The notes under the pieces: model-generated | What the model saw: only the letters and a program-made list of their open reading frames with translations | Databases searched by the model: none | What the model was told of the DNA's origin: nothing | Program-made: the position numbers and the translations under genes | Shown here: positions 42,101 through 55,284 of the stretch, piece by piece | Layout: each line of letters starts with the position of its first letter | How positions within the stretch are numbered: position 1 is the stretch's first letter | Assembly (NCBI GenBank): GCA_907163375.1 | Contig: CAJQUW010016158.1 | Coordinates: 1 to 64,000 of the forward strand | Source: Prostheceraeus crozeri | Taxonomy: Eukaryota; Platyhelminthes; Polycladida; Euryleptidae | Direction: 5' to 3' | Length of the DNA stretch: 64,000 bases

Positions 42101-42498
42101 CCTGGAACGGTCATGATTTTAAGGGTGAAAATTGTAATTCTCAAATTTGAGATTCTTAACTTTTATGATTTTCGGTGTCCTGGAACGGTCATGATTTGAG
42201 CGAGAAAATTGTAATTCTCAAATTTGAGATTTTGAAAAATTTGAAAATTGGGTATTTTTAAAAACGCCCAAATTTATGAATTTAGGTCTTCATAACCTGA
42301 AAAATGACCAAAATTCATGAATTTAGACCATTTAAAAAGTACCATTTTTTGAAAAATCGGTATCTTTAAAAACGACTAAATTCATGTATTTAGGTCTTAA
42401 AAACCTGAAAACGGTCTAAATTCATGAATTTATGTCGTTTTTAAAGATACCATTTTTTGAATTTTATGGTGTCCTGGAACGGTCTTTTGCCCATTACT
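42101..42498 (-). repeat. Right terminal inverted repeat of Polinton 2
   Basis: 398 bp, ends GCCCATTACT then TTTATA target duplication. Uninterrupted version of the left repeat, with the empty piggyBac site TTAA at 42332-42335. Confidence 0.95.
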
Positions 42499-42504
42499 TT
42501 TATA

Positions 42505-45500
42505 CGCGGTAACATTGGCAGGCCTCACAGCAACTAAGCATGCAAAAATAAGAGGATAAACTAGGTCTTGTAAAATGGGCAGAAACAGGACAGTGAAGCA
42601 ATTCTTCGAATAATTTGTTTGTTTCTGACTTCTTTCCTGAAGTTTTGCTGTTTTCTCGTAATGAACTGAAGTTTAAAAGAAATACTAAGATTTCACTGAA
42701 TTTTAATCAAGCGGCGTCGCCATGCGATTCTACAAGATTTCTGTATTCGATTAATGGTAAATAAATTTCGAATTCTTCAACCGAAGAAACAGCACTCAAC
42801 TAGTATTTAAGGCAGGGAGAAGACAATTCATTAGCATATATGTTGATATATTACTTTCTAAGTTGAAATAATTACTGAAAAATATTTATTAAAATAGGCC
42901 TGACAGTCTAATCAAAAATATGTTTGACGAAAATAGGAAAATAGAAAAACAGTCTCAAAAAAACTTTGCTTCTCAAAACGTACTGAAAAATTCAACAACC
43001 ATAGAAAAAACCCTACCCCCACCCTTCTGTTTCATAACGTTCTTGGACGAATACCGAGACCTAATAACGTTCATGCCAAATTTCCGGAAGAATCTCACCC
43101 ATGAATGTGGCACACAGGGTGGCGGCCAGATTTCAAGCTTCAAATTTCCGGGCGATTCACGGGTTCTTTTACCGAATTTACACATCTTGACCATTTGCAT
43201 TCCAATTACATCTCTCAAGAATTATCCGGACATTTCTTTAAGCTATTTTTATCACAACATTTGAAACATTTCCTGTTTGAATTTTGCCACTAAATTTTGA
43301 CGAGTTAGATAATGAACGATATTTGACTTCACCGCACTCAGTTATCAAATTTTTTTGAATTATGTGACCGCTGGTCCGTAAGTTTATAATCATGCGCTTT
43401 TCCTCATTGGCCTGCACTCAATGAAGAAGTCCTTGGGATCTGAATAATTTCATATCGAGAGAAAATGTAGATCGTGAACTTTCCAAAGATAAAAATTCTT
43501 CATTTTCATCATCTGATTCATAAAATTCTAGAAAGCTGTATTTAGACGATTAATCAGACTGAAATGTTCAAACACGTTAAGTTGAAGTAACAAATGACAT
43601 GGTATCAAATCATGGTATCAAAATGTGCATGCTAATACAATGGCACGATCCTATAAAGAAGTACCGACATGAGAAGCCAGGAAACTGCCACACTGGACGA
43701 AAACCGTAGACGCCACCTGTGCGGTTCTCAAGACAGAATTGAATAGGACCGACGTTCTCCCGCGTGTCGTAAAAGGCACTGTAAATGGCGAATCAAAGGG
43801 ACCTTTTACCACTGCAGCTCTGGTGTTGGCAGTCTGATAACTTTTTTCTCATTGCCATTCATCGGTGGCTATACTAAGTTGATATTGCGGGGGGATCCTG
43901 ACAACCGAATCTCAGATGTTGGGATATGCATCAAAGCTTTCAGAGCTTCATCCCCTGTGGCATATTATGAATTCTCCCTTTCCAAAGTCCCCTCAGCGAT
44001 TGCCGCCGCCCCTCGACGGTGAGGGTTCGGGCGGACCATCGGGGATGCTAACTACCCCGGTCAATCCTGTTCACCCTTGGCATGGTAGCACTCCGGTGGT
44101 ATCGGAGTGGCCATATCCTCACCAGCAGTGGGCATATATTTGCTTACTGGGTCTGTCGCTTTGTATTGCCTTGATACGAAGCCTCCTATCCACTGGACGG
44201 AGCCGGGTAAAACAACAACATTCGTCAGAAGTACTCCAACTTATCATCCTTTTTGTATCCTATTCTGTATACTTTCGCAGAAACAAAGGACACATGGCAA
44301 CCGTCTGTCATAAAATTTGTGTCTGATGTTTCCAGCAAAGTCAGATATAATGCTAGAGAATGAAGATCTTGATCTTTCTTGATTCAAATGGTAGCGATGG
44401 CGGTTCAAATTGACTATAGGTAAAAATTGTATGGAAAAAGTTATAAAAATAAAATTCATCAGTTGATGAAAATGAATTGCTTTTTGATCATTAGCGAGTA
44501 CAAAAACTGAATCTTTCTATCACTGTAATGCAGATCTCATAAGTAGTTCATGTCTACAAGCCACTGAATAAGGACCTGATTAACTGTGCTTGATTCAAAA
44601 AATAGCTAAGCAGCTAAATGTGCGATTAAATGTGTAGACCTACTTAAGTTTAATCAAAGAACTTTTATGGCTCTGATTACTTTCAAAACAATAGGCATAG
44701 TACCGGTAATGTCATCAAATTTTTAATAGGCCTTCAGCTAATTCAGTACTCTTGAAAGATTTTATTTGACCGTCGATTAGTATTTCGGTGTACTTTGTTA
44801 AGAAACACATGTGTGCATATCGCCGTTAAACACATGTATCCAGGTATTTAATGGCTGGGCCTTTTTTGCGCATATGGTATGAGCTAGCAAAGTATGCTTG
44901 ATTAGTTACTTAGAACGGTATCTATTGATATATTTCCCGCGTTTCTGGTATTGTAGGGACCGCATCAGAGAGCAAAATCTTTACCACTGGAAGAAGCTCC
45001 GGATGGTTCCATAAACTAGCGACCCCGACATTTGGAAGCAGTGGTCTATACATAAGCCCCGTTGATTAGGTGGCCTTCTTGTCATGATTTACTGTCTGGC
45101 TTCGAACTCATGACTTAGCTTAGTCACTGACTTCCATTCGAAATTCCAACGAAAACTCTGATGCACTTTAATTTAGTGAAATAGTGGGCTTAAAAACAGC
45201 CATATTAATAACTGTTGAAATCCAAGAAATTCTGCTCATTGAACTTAGTGGTGAGTAGTCACAAAATGGCATTGCCGGGCTATTTAAGAGCCACCTAATT
45301 GGCTATTTCACTAAAATTTAAGGGCGATTCCCGGGACGCAACAAAATTCCCGCATTCGGCCGCCACCCTGGGTACAGTTATCTTATTAGAGTAAGAACTG
45401 CTACTTAGGCCTACTCATATGGCGGGCATCTGAGATGTCTTAATGCAGTGAAATAACAATTGAAAAGATAATCAGTTTTAAATAATCTGGGAGTACATCA

Positions 45501-47298
45501 TGCAAATATATTACCAACTGAGCAATTTTAGTGGGTATTTTATATTTTAGGTAGCAATTTTCGTCCAATTCCGTTCAAACATGGACGAATGACAGGGTGG
45601 TTTCACTTATTTTCCGTCCAAGATTTTATCAAATTTGTAAAAATTTACCTTCTAATTGTTAATTAATAAACAAGCAGCTTCATGCACTTATTATCACCAA
45701 AACTACCGTACGTAGAGGTGGTGTCTAGAATTACAGTCAAGTGATCTTCGATTGATTTTCATCGGTTATCGTAACTTTCGAGAATTTGCCACCGAAAAAT
45801 ATATAGGTGAGTGAAATTTTTCCATGAATCCTAGAATTCGGCTAAACTAGTGTAGTGTTGGCATGAGTGCCCAACTCCTTGATTATCTGCGGGTACAAGA
45901 AGTTTTGACATCGAGGTATTTGCCTGAATGGCAGATCCAAAAACCTGAAATTGAATTTTTCGGTTGAATAGTGAAATGCATTCGAGAGGAGCGAAGGAGG
46001 GTGTATACACAGTCAACACAAAATTGTACAAGAAACTAACAGTAGGAGAGATGAGAAGAATACCGGAATCCTGACTTGTAGAAAATCGTGCTCAGTAGAT
46101 CTATGTTCTTTACATTTGACAAATTTCTGAAGAATTTGGGATGAAATTGAAATTATCAAAAAGCGATCAATTGCAGTATTTTACAAATGAGTAAATGTTC
46201 GATAGGATATCAAGAACCAACTGTGTGCTTAGAAATAGCATAGAAACACGTGAACTGAGGATGCAAATTATGTCTGTTATGCGGTTGACTAGGCTATATA
46301 GACGTCTAAAGTCCGCATCATTAATTGGCAAGACTCACTTTTCGGAAGACAAGTGGGCTACATCATGAGGAACTATCACCATCTACAGGATCCGTAATTT
46401 GCTCAACTTGTTAGTAGCCTGTCGATGTACATGTCGTCTATACTGCCTCTCAATTATTTACTTGATTATTTGTAGAAATAGAAAATAATTACCTAAAACA
46501 CTAAACACAAAAATTAAGGCCCACATATAATTTGAATCACGTCAAGAAAGAAAGCACCATTGAAAAGACAAGAAATGAAAGGCAGTGATGGCTGCTACAT
46601 CGGCTGAGTCGGTCCAATTTCGTTCTCGTGAATGATTTCATCAACTAATCACCAACCTTTACTTAAATTTTCAGCAATAACCCTATGACTTAACCCATTG
46701 TAGCAAAGCACGTGGATTTATTAAACAACTAAATCATAACTCTTAGAAAACCTTGTCAAAAATAATTCTCGCACGAAATTAACACCAGTAACGCCACAAA
46801 CGTTCCAAATGATAACTAGGTTGATAATTCAAATGCCTGAACCAAAAAGAAATCGTGCCCTCGCAAAACACTGGAGATAACTGCAAATAGACCCCTGTTT
46901 TCACTCAAAACTTGTTAACGATTTTTATAGTTCTGACTTGAACGACAACTAATCAGTTATGCGCCAAATTATTTCTCGCGTTATTTGTGAAAAGAAAAAC
47001 CGCGAGATCGTGATTCCCGTGAAACCCATTCGGAGCAGTTTGCAAAAAAGCAGTATTGTCCCTATACTCGTAATGCTTTTTTGCCAGTCTAATTATGTAG
47101 GCAACGAGAGAGGTGCCACGATAATTGAATTATGTCCAATCTAGCTCCATATAAACAAGTAGTGTTAAATATCTTTGATCTGTATACAGTGAAAACTTTT
47201 ACATCAAAAGATTTAGTTTTTTGCCGAGATAACGTTCCCGCGGTCCAAAAATTTATTTGAACAGTTTTAAGAAAGTCAAAATTTTGCCAATTTATATA
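42505..47298. other. Mostly unassigned DNA
   Basis: No confident gene. A 13-bp inverted pair CAGGGTGGCGGCC lies at 43115-43127 and 45358-45370. The part 43690-44250 is GC-richer, contains the words CGCGTGTCGTAAAAGG and GGGACCTTTTACCACT, and resembles the 5' region of a dispersed retroelement, but I cannot name it. Confidence 0.4.
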
Positions 47299-47719
47299 CA
47301 GTAGAATTCGCATATATCGGCGCATCAAGGGACAGACGAAAACCGCCGATATATGCGAACTCCCTGAATTTTGAAGTTTTGTGAAATCTACACGAGCTCC
47401 GAGATCATGCCATGCATCATACAATGTATATACGTGTATTGACTCATGAATTATTGCGTTGCTATACTTAAATACATGTACATATTGACTTATTGTCCAA
47501 CATGTACAGTACATGTACATGCAATTGTGTCGATGTGATCAATAGATATCTAAAAATTGTGCCTTTCTGAACTGATGCTTGCAACGTAAGTATCACAAAC
47601 TGGATATCACTATGTTTGTCAAAAACTGAATATGCTTTTTGAATCAAGAAGATTGAAACTTCTTCATGCCTACATGCTTACCTGCTATCTGAAGCACAAA
47701 ACAAAGAAGAGTATGCATA

Positions 47720-47806
47720 AATCAAGACGCTGCTAAGAGTCACGTGCAGGCGAAGCCAGCCAATCTAAGTCAATCAAGACGCTGCTAAGAGTCACGTGCA
47801 GGCGAA
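47720..47806. repeat. 35-bp direct repeat before Penelope fragment
   Basis: Identical copies at 47720-47754 and 47772-47806 begin AATCAAGACGCTGC. They may be remnants of the Penelope terminal repeat. Confidence 0.8.
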
Positions 47807-47815
47807 ACCATAAAG

Positions 47816-48813
47816 ATGGATGGGGTGGCGAGCCGCTTTCTGTCTAGAGCGAGGACATGCATCGAACTCAACAATGTTTTCCATTTTTTTTATGTGTTTA
47901 GTAATGATCCCAAAAATGATCCCAATATCTTTGAAAACATACTGAATGTCTTTAATTCTATTCATTCTGACATACAATTTACCATTGAAATTCCAAAGGA
48001 CGGAAAACTTAACTTTTTAGATTTAACTCTATCGATATCCGATACCATTGAATTTGAAGTTTTTAAAAAGACAACTCACTCTGGCATTACGTTAGATAAA
48101 CGGAGTTGGATCTCTCAGTCTGTAAAAACCAACTTTGTGAATAATGCATTCAAATATATAAAGGATAGATGTTCCAATAATAATGCTTTTCATAAGCATA
48201 TGAATTCTACCATTCGCAATTTAAAAGATAATAATTACTCCTACTCTGACTTGAAAAACAAAACATTTTTGAACACGAGATTTCGTACTAATACTTCAGA
48301 ACAAAACAATGTAATTTCCATGTCGACTTTATTAATGACAGTAACCTGCGAAAATTAAGAAAACTTACTAACGAATACCAATTACCAATTAAAATTATTC
48401 CTAAGCCTGGAAAACAATTAAAACACAATTTGAATACTTTCAATAAAAACATCAATGATTGTTCTTGCAATATTTGTAAGTCGAATCCCCACATCAACAA
48501 TTGTTACATTAAACACGTCGTCTATAAATTCACTTGCAATATCTGCGGTGAATTTTACATTGGTTCTACCAATCGTCCGCTCAATAATCGTTTTAAAGAA
48601 CATCAATACAGTATTAAGAGTAAAGACAACAAAAGTGCCCTATCTGATCATGTTCGCTTGGTCCATTCTGAATATGACAATGCCACTATTGATATGCTTA
48701 GAATTGAAATCATTGATCAACAGCTTAATCCTTTGAGAACTAGAGTGTCCGAAGCAGAATACATTAGAAGACTTCAACCAAAAATCAATCGCAAACATGA
48801 GCGAGTCACATGA
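47816..48813 (+). pseudogene. Penelope-like retroelement fragment: RT end and GIY-YIG endonuclease
   Basis: The first frame (47816-48358) is the C-terminal reverse transcriptase/linker part (LNFLDLTLSI, KRSWISQSVKTNF). After a frameshift near 48310 the second frame (48430-48813) shows the zinc cluster CSCNICK...CNIC and the GIY-YIG nuclease (VVYKFTC, GEFYIGSTNRPLNNRFKEH). The N-terminal reverse transcriptase with the catalytic YxDD is missing, so this is a 5'-truncated dead copy. Confidence 0.85.
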
Positions 48814-48865
48814 ACGTTCGTTCGCGGATGCATATTTAAGCCATTCTTTTGTTGGCCGGCCGTTC

Positions 48866-48901
48866 CCCAGATGAAGAGTGTGGTCACTCGAAACGTCGGG
48901 C
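48866..48901 (+). ncRNA. Penelope hammerhead ribozyme-like motif
   Basis: CAGATGA, a GAGTG/CACTC stem closed by TGGT, then GAAACGTC: the arrangement of the short hammerhead motifs known in Penelope terminal repeats (CTGATGA...GAAAC). The second core base is A where T is expected, so activity is doubtful. Confidence 0.6.
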
Positions 48902-48976
48902 GTGTAAAAATTTTTATTTTTTATTACTAAATCGTCTATGGCAAAAATACAAGTGGGTGAAGAAGAAAAATGTGTT

Positions 48977-49005
48977 TTACTAAACATATAAAAAAAATGG
49001 AAAAC
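48977..49005 (-). repeat. Inverted copy of a Penelope segment
   Basis: 29 bases match the reverse complement of 47876-47904 with one or two differences (words AAAAAAAATGGAAAAC). Penelope copies often carry such inverted end pieces. Confidence 0.75.
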
Positions 49006-50347
49006 GTCCACCCGTACGCTGCCATCAATTTAACAATGTTTTCGACGGTAGCTTGTGCTCCTTTGATGACGCAACAGTCACTAAGTCAGGTCTGACAATA
49101 GCATCGTAGGTGAAGGCGTTAACAATGCAATCATCACGTCCAATGAAAGACTAATTATGTGAGAATTATCAGTGAGATACAGTGGCAAGCCTACTTATCT
49201 TTCCTCGGCTGCTAGATTCTACAATTTTGATCATACCCCCAAACATGATCGAGATGAATTGCAGAAGATCTAAATTTTCACATGCCACTAGAATAGTTAG
49301 AATCGGATAGTCCTAACAGAATCTGCAGCCATCCGCGTCCACATATACTGTCATTCTAGTGACTCTTCTAGGCAAAACACATGGCTTGAGGATTTCCAGG
49401 AAATCCGCCGTTATAAACGAATTTTTTTCTGTCAGGGACAGCGAAAATGCGCCGATATAGGCGAATCGCCGAAGCCGATATAAGCGAACTCGATTATATG
49501 GAAAAGATAGGAAATTCTGCCGGGACAAAAAGAAACCGCCGATATAGCCGAAGCCGATATATGCGAATTCTACTGTACTATCGAGATGACGTCCCAATAT
49601 GAGTAGTATGAGACATGTTGGATACCAACAGGAATGAATATTTCCTAACAGGCATCGTAACTAAGCGGAAATAAAGCTGATTGTCAATGGAATTTCATGA
49701 TCCGCATTATAATGGAAGTCTTCATGAAAAAGTCGCGATATCATTCGTGCTTTCTTGGCTGACATTTCGTTTTAAATTCAATTTTCATCGGAATGCTTTT
49801 ATGATTCACTAATTATGTTTCATTTCATGAATCTGAATAGTGATGTATATCCATTTACATCTTTCAAAGTTAATTGAAATCATTGTCCCTGATTATGTGA
49901 TTTGCTCTGCAAGTGGCAGGTTGCCTGTGATATGATCATGCTTAAGAAAATACTCTTGAGGTTGAGCACGAAGGTAATAGGAACTCATCGAATTGCTAAT
50001 TAAATTCAAACATTAAATCTCCAAAGCTGTCATGACACTGACAATCTGTAAAATAACATAATTCCTTCCGCATTACAATCGTGATTATTCAATTCCGTGG
50101 TAATTTCTTCAGAACTGCAAAAATGTGCATATCATACATTTGGCAACAATTAGCCGACCAACCTATATCCCCTCGAGTTCATCCAATAAAATCGAAAGTG
50201 TATGCACATTGGGGATTTAATAAATGCGGAGTTACCACTCTAACTAATATGCTTATTCCATGTACGTAAATTTGGGCAAGCTAAAGCTAAGTATAATTTC
50301 GTCAATGGAAGTATAACATCGCTAATTGTGGAAAATTTATCACTAGT

Positions 50348-53300
50348 TCACTCACTGCCACTATCAGAATTTGTCTTCAAAAGCATTAACATTTCCACAG
50401 TTTCACCATCAAGGCTTCTTCGTTTGTCACTCACGATGTAAACTGCACAAGAAAAGTGCCTCTCACTTTCCGCCGATGATGCTTGAATCACGAAGACTTG
50501 TCCCGATTTTTGATTCATCGTAGGAAACGTTTTGGAATTCTCCTTCCTAACATCCAATGGGTTTTCATATATTAATGTGACTGCCATAGCTTTGTAATCC
50601 TTCATCTCATCTTGTATTGTACGGTCATGTCTTTCAGACTAATCTGCAACATCGACATGTCATCACAAAATCCAGTTGATTTACTGTAATTGTTAATTGT
50701 TGGTCTTCGTTTCTTGAGAGGAGGAAGTCAGCGATAGGCAAGTTAGAGGCTAGCTTCATGATGCCAGATATCTTCCCGCACACTTGTAGACCACATTTTG
50801 GTAGTCGAAGGTGAACATCGTGAGCATCGATAGAGATTTTAGATTCGGATGCAGTTGGAATATAGCTATCAAATGATTGTCGTTGTGGATGTCCAATACT
50901 TCTTTTCCATAGAATTCCACAGATACTTTTCGAGTAAGCGCAGACAAGGTGTGCTGTCAGGAACGTCTTTGCAGTATCTTTCTACCTTGTAGTAGGCTAC
51001 GTCAGCTACGATGACTACATGTATATGGAGAGCTGAACGCTTTGATATTTCCAATTCTCGAAATATTTCACGCAGTGAAGAAATCCATTCTTGCACTGTC
51101 GTTATTAGTTTCTGTTACGTGGTATTCTGTGCTGCAAACCTCGTGTTGGCAATTGTTATAGCTTTGTAATCCTTCATCTCATCTTGTATTGTACGGTCAT
51201 GTCTTTCAGACTAATCTGCAACATCGACATGTCATCACAAAATCCAGTTGATTTACTGTAATTGTTAATTGTTGGTCTTCGTTTCTTGAGAGGAGGAAGT
51301 CAGCGATAGGCAAGTTAGAGGCTAGCTTCATGATGCCAGATATCTTCCCGCACACTTGTAGACCACATTTTGGTAGTCGAAGGTGAACATCGTGAGCATC
51401 GATAGAGATTTTAGATTCGGATGCAGTTGGAATATAGCTATCAAATGATTGTCGTTGTGGATGTCCAATACTTCTTTTCCATAGAATTCCACAGATACTT
51501 TTCGAGTAAGCGCAGACAAGGTGTGCTGTCAGGAACGTCTTTGCAGTATCTTTCTACCTTGTAGTAGGCTACGTCCGCTACGATGACTACATGTATATGG
51601 AGAGCTGAACGCTTTGATATTTCCAATTCTCGAAATATTTCACGCAGTGAAGAAATCCATTCTTGCACTGTCGTTATTAGTTTCTGTTACGTGGTATTCT
51701 GTGCTGCAAACCTCGTGTTGGCAATTGTCATAGCTTTGTAATCCTTCATCTCATCTTGTATTGTACGGTCATGTCTTTCAGACTAATCTGCAACATCGAC
51801 ATGTTATCACAAAATCCAGTTGATTTACTGTAATTGTTAATTGTTGGTCTTCGTTTCTTGAGAGGAGGAAGTCAGCGATAGGCAAGTTAGAGGCTAGCTT
51901 CATGATGCCAGATATCTTCCCGCACACTTGTAGACCACATTTTGGTAGTCGAAGGTGAACATCGTGAGCATCGATAGAGATTTTAGATTCGGATGCAGTT
52001 GGAATATAGCTATCAAATGATTGTCGTTGTGGATGTCCAATACTTCTTTTCCATAGAATTCCACAGATACTTTTCGAGTAAGCGCAGACAAGGTGTGCTG
52101 TCAGGAACGTCTTTGCAGTATCTTTCTACCTTGTAGTAGGCTACGTCAGCTACGATGACTACATGTATATGGAGAGCTGAACGCTTTGATATTTCCAATT
52201 CTCGAAATATTTCACGCAGTGAAGAAATCCATTCTTGCACTGTCGTTATTAGTTTCTGTTACGTGGTATTCTGTGCTGCAAACCTCGTGTTGGCAATTGT
52301 TATAGCTTTGTAATCCTTCATCTCATCTTGTATTGTACGGTCATGTCTTTCAGACTAATCTGCAACATCGACATGTCATCACAAAATCCAGTTGATTTAC
52401 TGTAATTGTTAATTGTTGGTCTTCGTTTCTTGAGAGGAGGAAGTCAGCGATAGGCAAGTTAGAGGCTAGCTTCATGATGCCAGATATCTTCCCGCACACT
52501 TGTAGACCACATTTTGGTAGTCGAAGGTGAACATCGTGAGCATCGATAGAGATTTTAGATTCGGATGCAGTTGGAATATAGCTATCAAATGATTGTCGTT
52601 GTGGATGTCCAATACTTCTTTTCCATAGAATTCCACAGATACTTTTCGAGTAAGCGCAGACAAGGTGTGCTGTCAGGAACGTCTTTGCAGTATCTTTCTA
52701 CCTTGTAGTAGGCTACGTCCGCTACGATGACTACATGTATATGGAGAGCTGAACGCTTTGATATTTCCAATTCTCGAAATATTTCACGCAGTGAAGAAAT
52801 CCATTCTTGCACTGTCGTTATTAGTTTCTGTTACGTGGTATTCTGTGCTGCAAACCTCGTGTTGGCAATTGTCATAGCTTTGTAATCCTTCATCTCATCT
52901 TGTATTGTACGGTCATGTCTTTCAGACTAATCTGCAACATCGACATGTCATCACAAAATCCAGTTGATTTACTGTAATTGTTAATTGTTGGTCTTCGTTT
53001 CTTGAGAGGAGGAAGTCAGCGATAGGCAAGTTAGAGGCTAGCTTCATGATGCCAGATATCTTCCCGCACACTTGTAGACCACATTTTGGTAGTCGAAGGT
53101 GAACATCGTGAGCATCGATAGAGATTTTAGATTCGGATGCAGTTGGAATATAGCTATCAAATGATTGTCGTTGTGGATGTCCAATACTTCTTTTCCATAG
53201 AATTCCACAGATACTTTTCGAGTAAGCGCAGACAAGGTGTGCTGTCAGGAACGTCTTTGCAGTATCTTTCTACCTTGTAGTAGGCTACGTCCGCTACGAT

Positions 53301-55284
53301 GACTACATGTATATGGAGAGCTGAACGCTTTGATATTTCCAATTCTCGAAATATTTCACGCAGTGAAGAAATCCATTCTTGCACTGTCGTTATTAGTTTC
53401 TGTTACGTGGTATTCTGTGCTGCAAACCTCGTGTTGGCAATTGTCATAGCTTTGTAATCCTTCATCTCATCTTGTATTGTACGGTCATGTCTTTCAGACT
53501 AATCTGCAACATCGACATGTCATCACAAAATCCAGTTGATTTACTGTAATTGTTAATTGTTGGTCTTCGTTTCTTGAGAGGAGGAAGTCAGCGATAGGCA
53601 AGTTAGAGGCTAGCTTCATGATGCCAGATATCTTCCCGCACACTTGTAGACCACATTTTGGTAGTCGAAGGTGAACATCGTGAGCATCGATAGAGATTTT
53701 AGATTCGGATGCAGTTGGAATATAGCTATCAAATGATTGTCGTTGTGGATGTCCAATACTTCTTTTCCATAGAATTCCACAGATACTTTTCGAGTAAGCG
53801 CAGACAAGGTGTGCTGTCAGGAACGTCTTTGCAGTATCTTTCTACCTTGTAGTAGGCTACGTCAGCTACGATGACTACATGTATATGGAGAGCTGAACGC
53901 TTTGATATTTCCAATTCTCGAAATATTTCACGCAGTGAAGAAATCCATTCTTGCACTGTCGTTATTAGTTTCTGTTACGTGGTATTCTGTGCTGCAAACC
54001 TCGTGTTGGCAATTGTTATAGCTTTGTAATCCTTCATCTCATCTTGTATTGTACGGTCATGTCTTTCAGACTAATCTGCAACATCGACATGTCATCACAA
54101 AATCCAGTTGATTTACTGTAATTGTTAATTGTTGGTCTTCGTTTCTTGAGAGGAGGAAGTCAGCGATAGGCAAGTTAGAGGCTAGCTTCATGATGCCAGA
54201 TATCTTCCCGCACACTTGTAGACCACATTTTGGTAGTCGAAGGTGAACATCGTGAGCATCGATAGAGATTTTAGATTCGGATGCAGTTGGAATATAGCTA
54301 TCAAATGATTGTCGTTGTGGATGTCCAATACTTCTTTTCCATAGAATTCCACAGATACTTTTCGAGTAAGCGCAGACAAGGTGTGCTGTCAGGAACGTCT
54401 TTGCAGTATCTTTCTACCTTGTAGTAGGCTACGTCCGCTACGATGACTACATGTATATGGAGAGCTGAACGCTTTGATATTTCCAATTCTCGAAATATTT
54501 CACGCAGTGAAGAAATCCATTCTTGCACTGTCGTTATTAGTTTCTGTTACGTGGTATTCTGTGCTGCAAACCTCGTGTTGGCAATTGTCATAGCTTTGTA
54601 ATCCTTCATCTCATCTTGTATTGTACGGTCATGTCTTTCAGACTAATCTGCAACATCGACATGTCATCACAAAATCCAGTTGATTTACTGTAATTGTTAA
54701 TTGTTGGTCTTCGTTTCTTGAGAGGAGGAAGTCAGCGATAGGCAAGTTAGAGGCTAGCTTCATGATGCCAGATATCTTCCCGCACACTTGTAGACCACAT
54801 TTTGGTAGTCGAAGGTGAACATCGTGAGCATCGATAGAGATTTTAGATTCGGATGCAGTTGGAATATAGCTATCAAATGATTGTCGTTGTGGATGTCCAA
54901 TACTTCTTTTCCATAGAATTCCACAGATACTTTTCGAGTAAGCGCAGACAAGGTGTGCTGTCAGGAACGTCTTTGCAGTATCTTTCTACCTTGTAGTAGG
55001 CTACGTCCACTACGATGACTACATGTATATGGAGAGCTGAACGCTTTGATATTTCCAATTCTCGAAATATTTCACGCAGTGAAGAAATCCATTCTTGCAC
55101 TGTCGTTATTAGTTTCTGTTACGTGGTATTCTGTGCTGCAAACCTCGTGTTGGCAATTGTCGATCCCTTGCTGTGTGGAAACAAAACGTAGATAGTTCAA
55201 CTTGTCCATGAAGTCTTGATCAATTTTCTCATCCGCAAAGTTCAAAATGTTCGATCCGTATCCGCGCGGATGCAGATTGTCCAC
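50348..55284 (-). pseudogene. hAT-family transposase remnant
   Basis: At the downstream end (50605-50348) is the hAT dimerisation domain: SSAESERHFSCAVYIVSDKR and LDGETVEMLMLL. Frames within the 572-bp units (KEVLDIHNDN..LIAIFQLHPNLKSLSML) match the region just upstream of that domain in hAT transposases. The upstream end is at 55284-55160. The gene is split by frame breaks and by amplification of an internal segment. Confidence 0.75.
50587..55160. repeat. Eight tandem 572-bp copies of a transposase segment
   Basis: Period exactly 572 from 50587. Units are almost identical. Two subtypes alternate: A (GTCAGCTACG with following GTTATAG) and B (GTCCGCTACG with GTCATAG), in the order A B A B B A B B', the last having GTCCACTACG. 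The first copy joins the transposase 3' part at TGCCATAGC and the last joins the 5' part at CAATTGTCGATCC, so the array arose inside one hAT gene. Confidence 0.97.

Larger units (their letters stand above)
22088..42498. mobile_element. Polinton/Maverick element 2, complete (20.4 kb)
   Basis: Ends are defined by a 6-bp target duplication TTTATA (22082-22087 and 42499-42504) and inverted repeats starting AGTAATGGGC and ending GCCCATTACT. The AG...CT ends and 6-bp duplication are the Polinton hallmarks. Inside are fused phospholipase-like/integrase, capsid, fibre, polymerase B, ATPase, penton and membrane genes. Base composition is far more AT-rich than Polinton 1 or the flanks. No adenain-type protease was found. 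The left 3.5 kb inside the repeat is filled with foreign DNA, including a non-LTR retrotransposon. Confidence 0.95.
47299..49575. mobile_element. pogo/mariner-like element hosting a Penelope fragment
   Basis: Flanking TA dinucleotides (47297-47298, 49576-49577) and perfect inverted ends of 23 bp beginning CAGTAGAATTCGC. CAGTAGAA-type ends with TA duplication are typical of pogo/Tigger-like Tc1/mariner transposons. Subterminal copies of CCGATATA words follow both ends. No pogo transposase remains, so it is a non-autonomous element of about 1 kb enlarged by the Penelope insertion. Confidence 0.85.

Noticed and set aside
43916-44326. 136-codon plus frame with a hydrophobic segment
   Set aside because: Overlapping frames in two phases, no promoter or splice context, and retroelement-like DNA; not supported as a gene.
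50756-54951. Sixteen small genes or a CRISPR-like array
   Set aside because: Exact 572-bp tandem copies of a transposase segment with no spacers; the frames are pieces of one gene.
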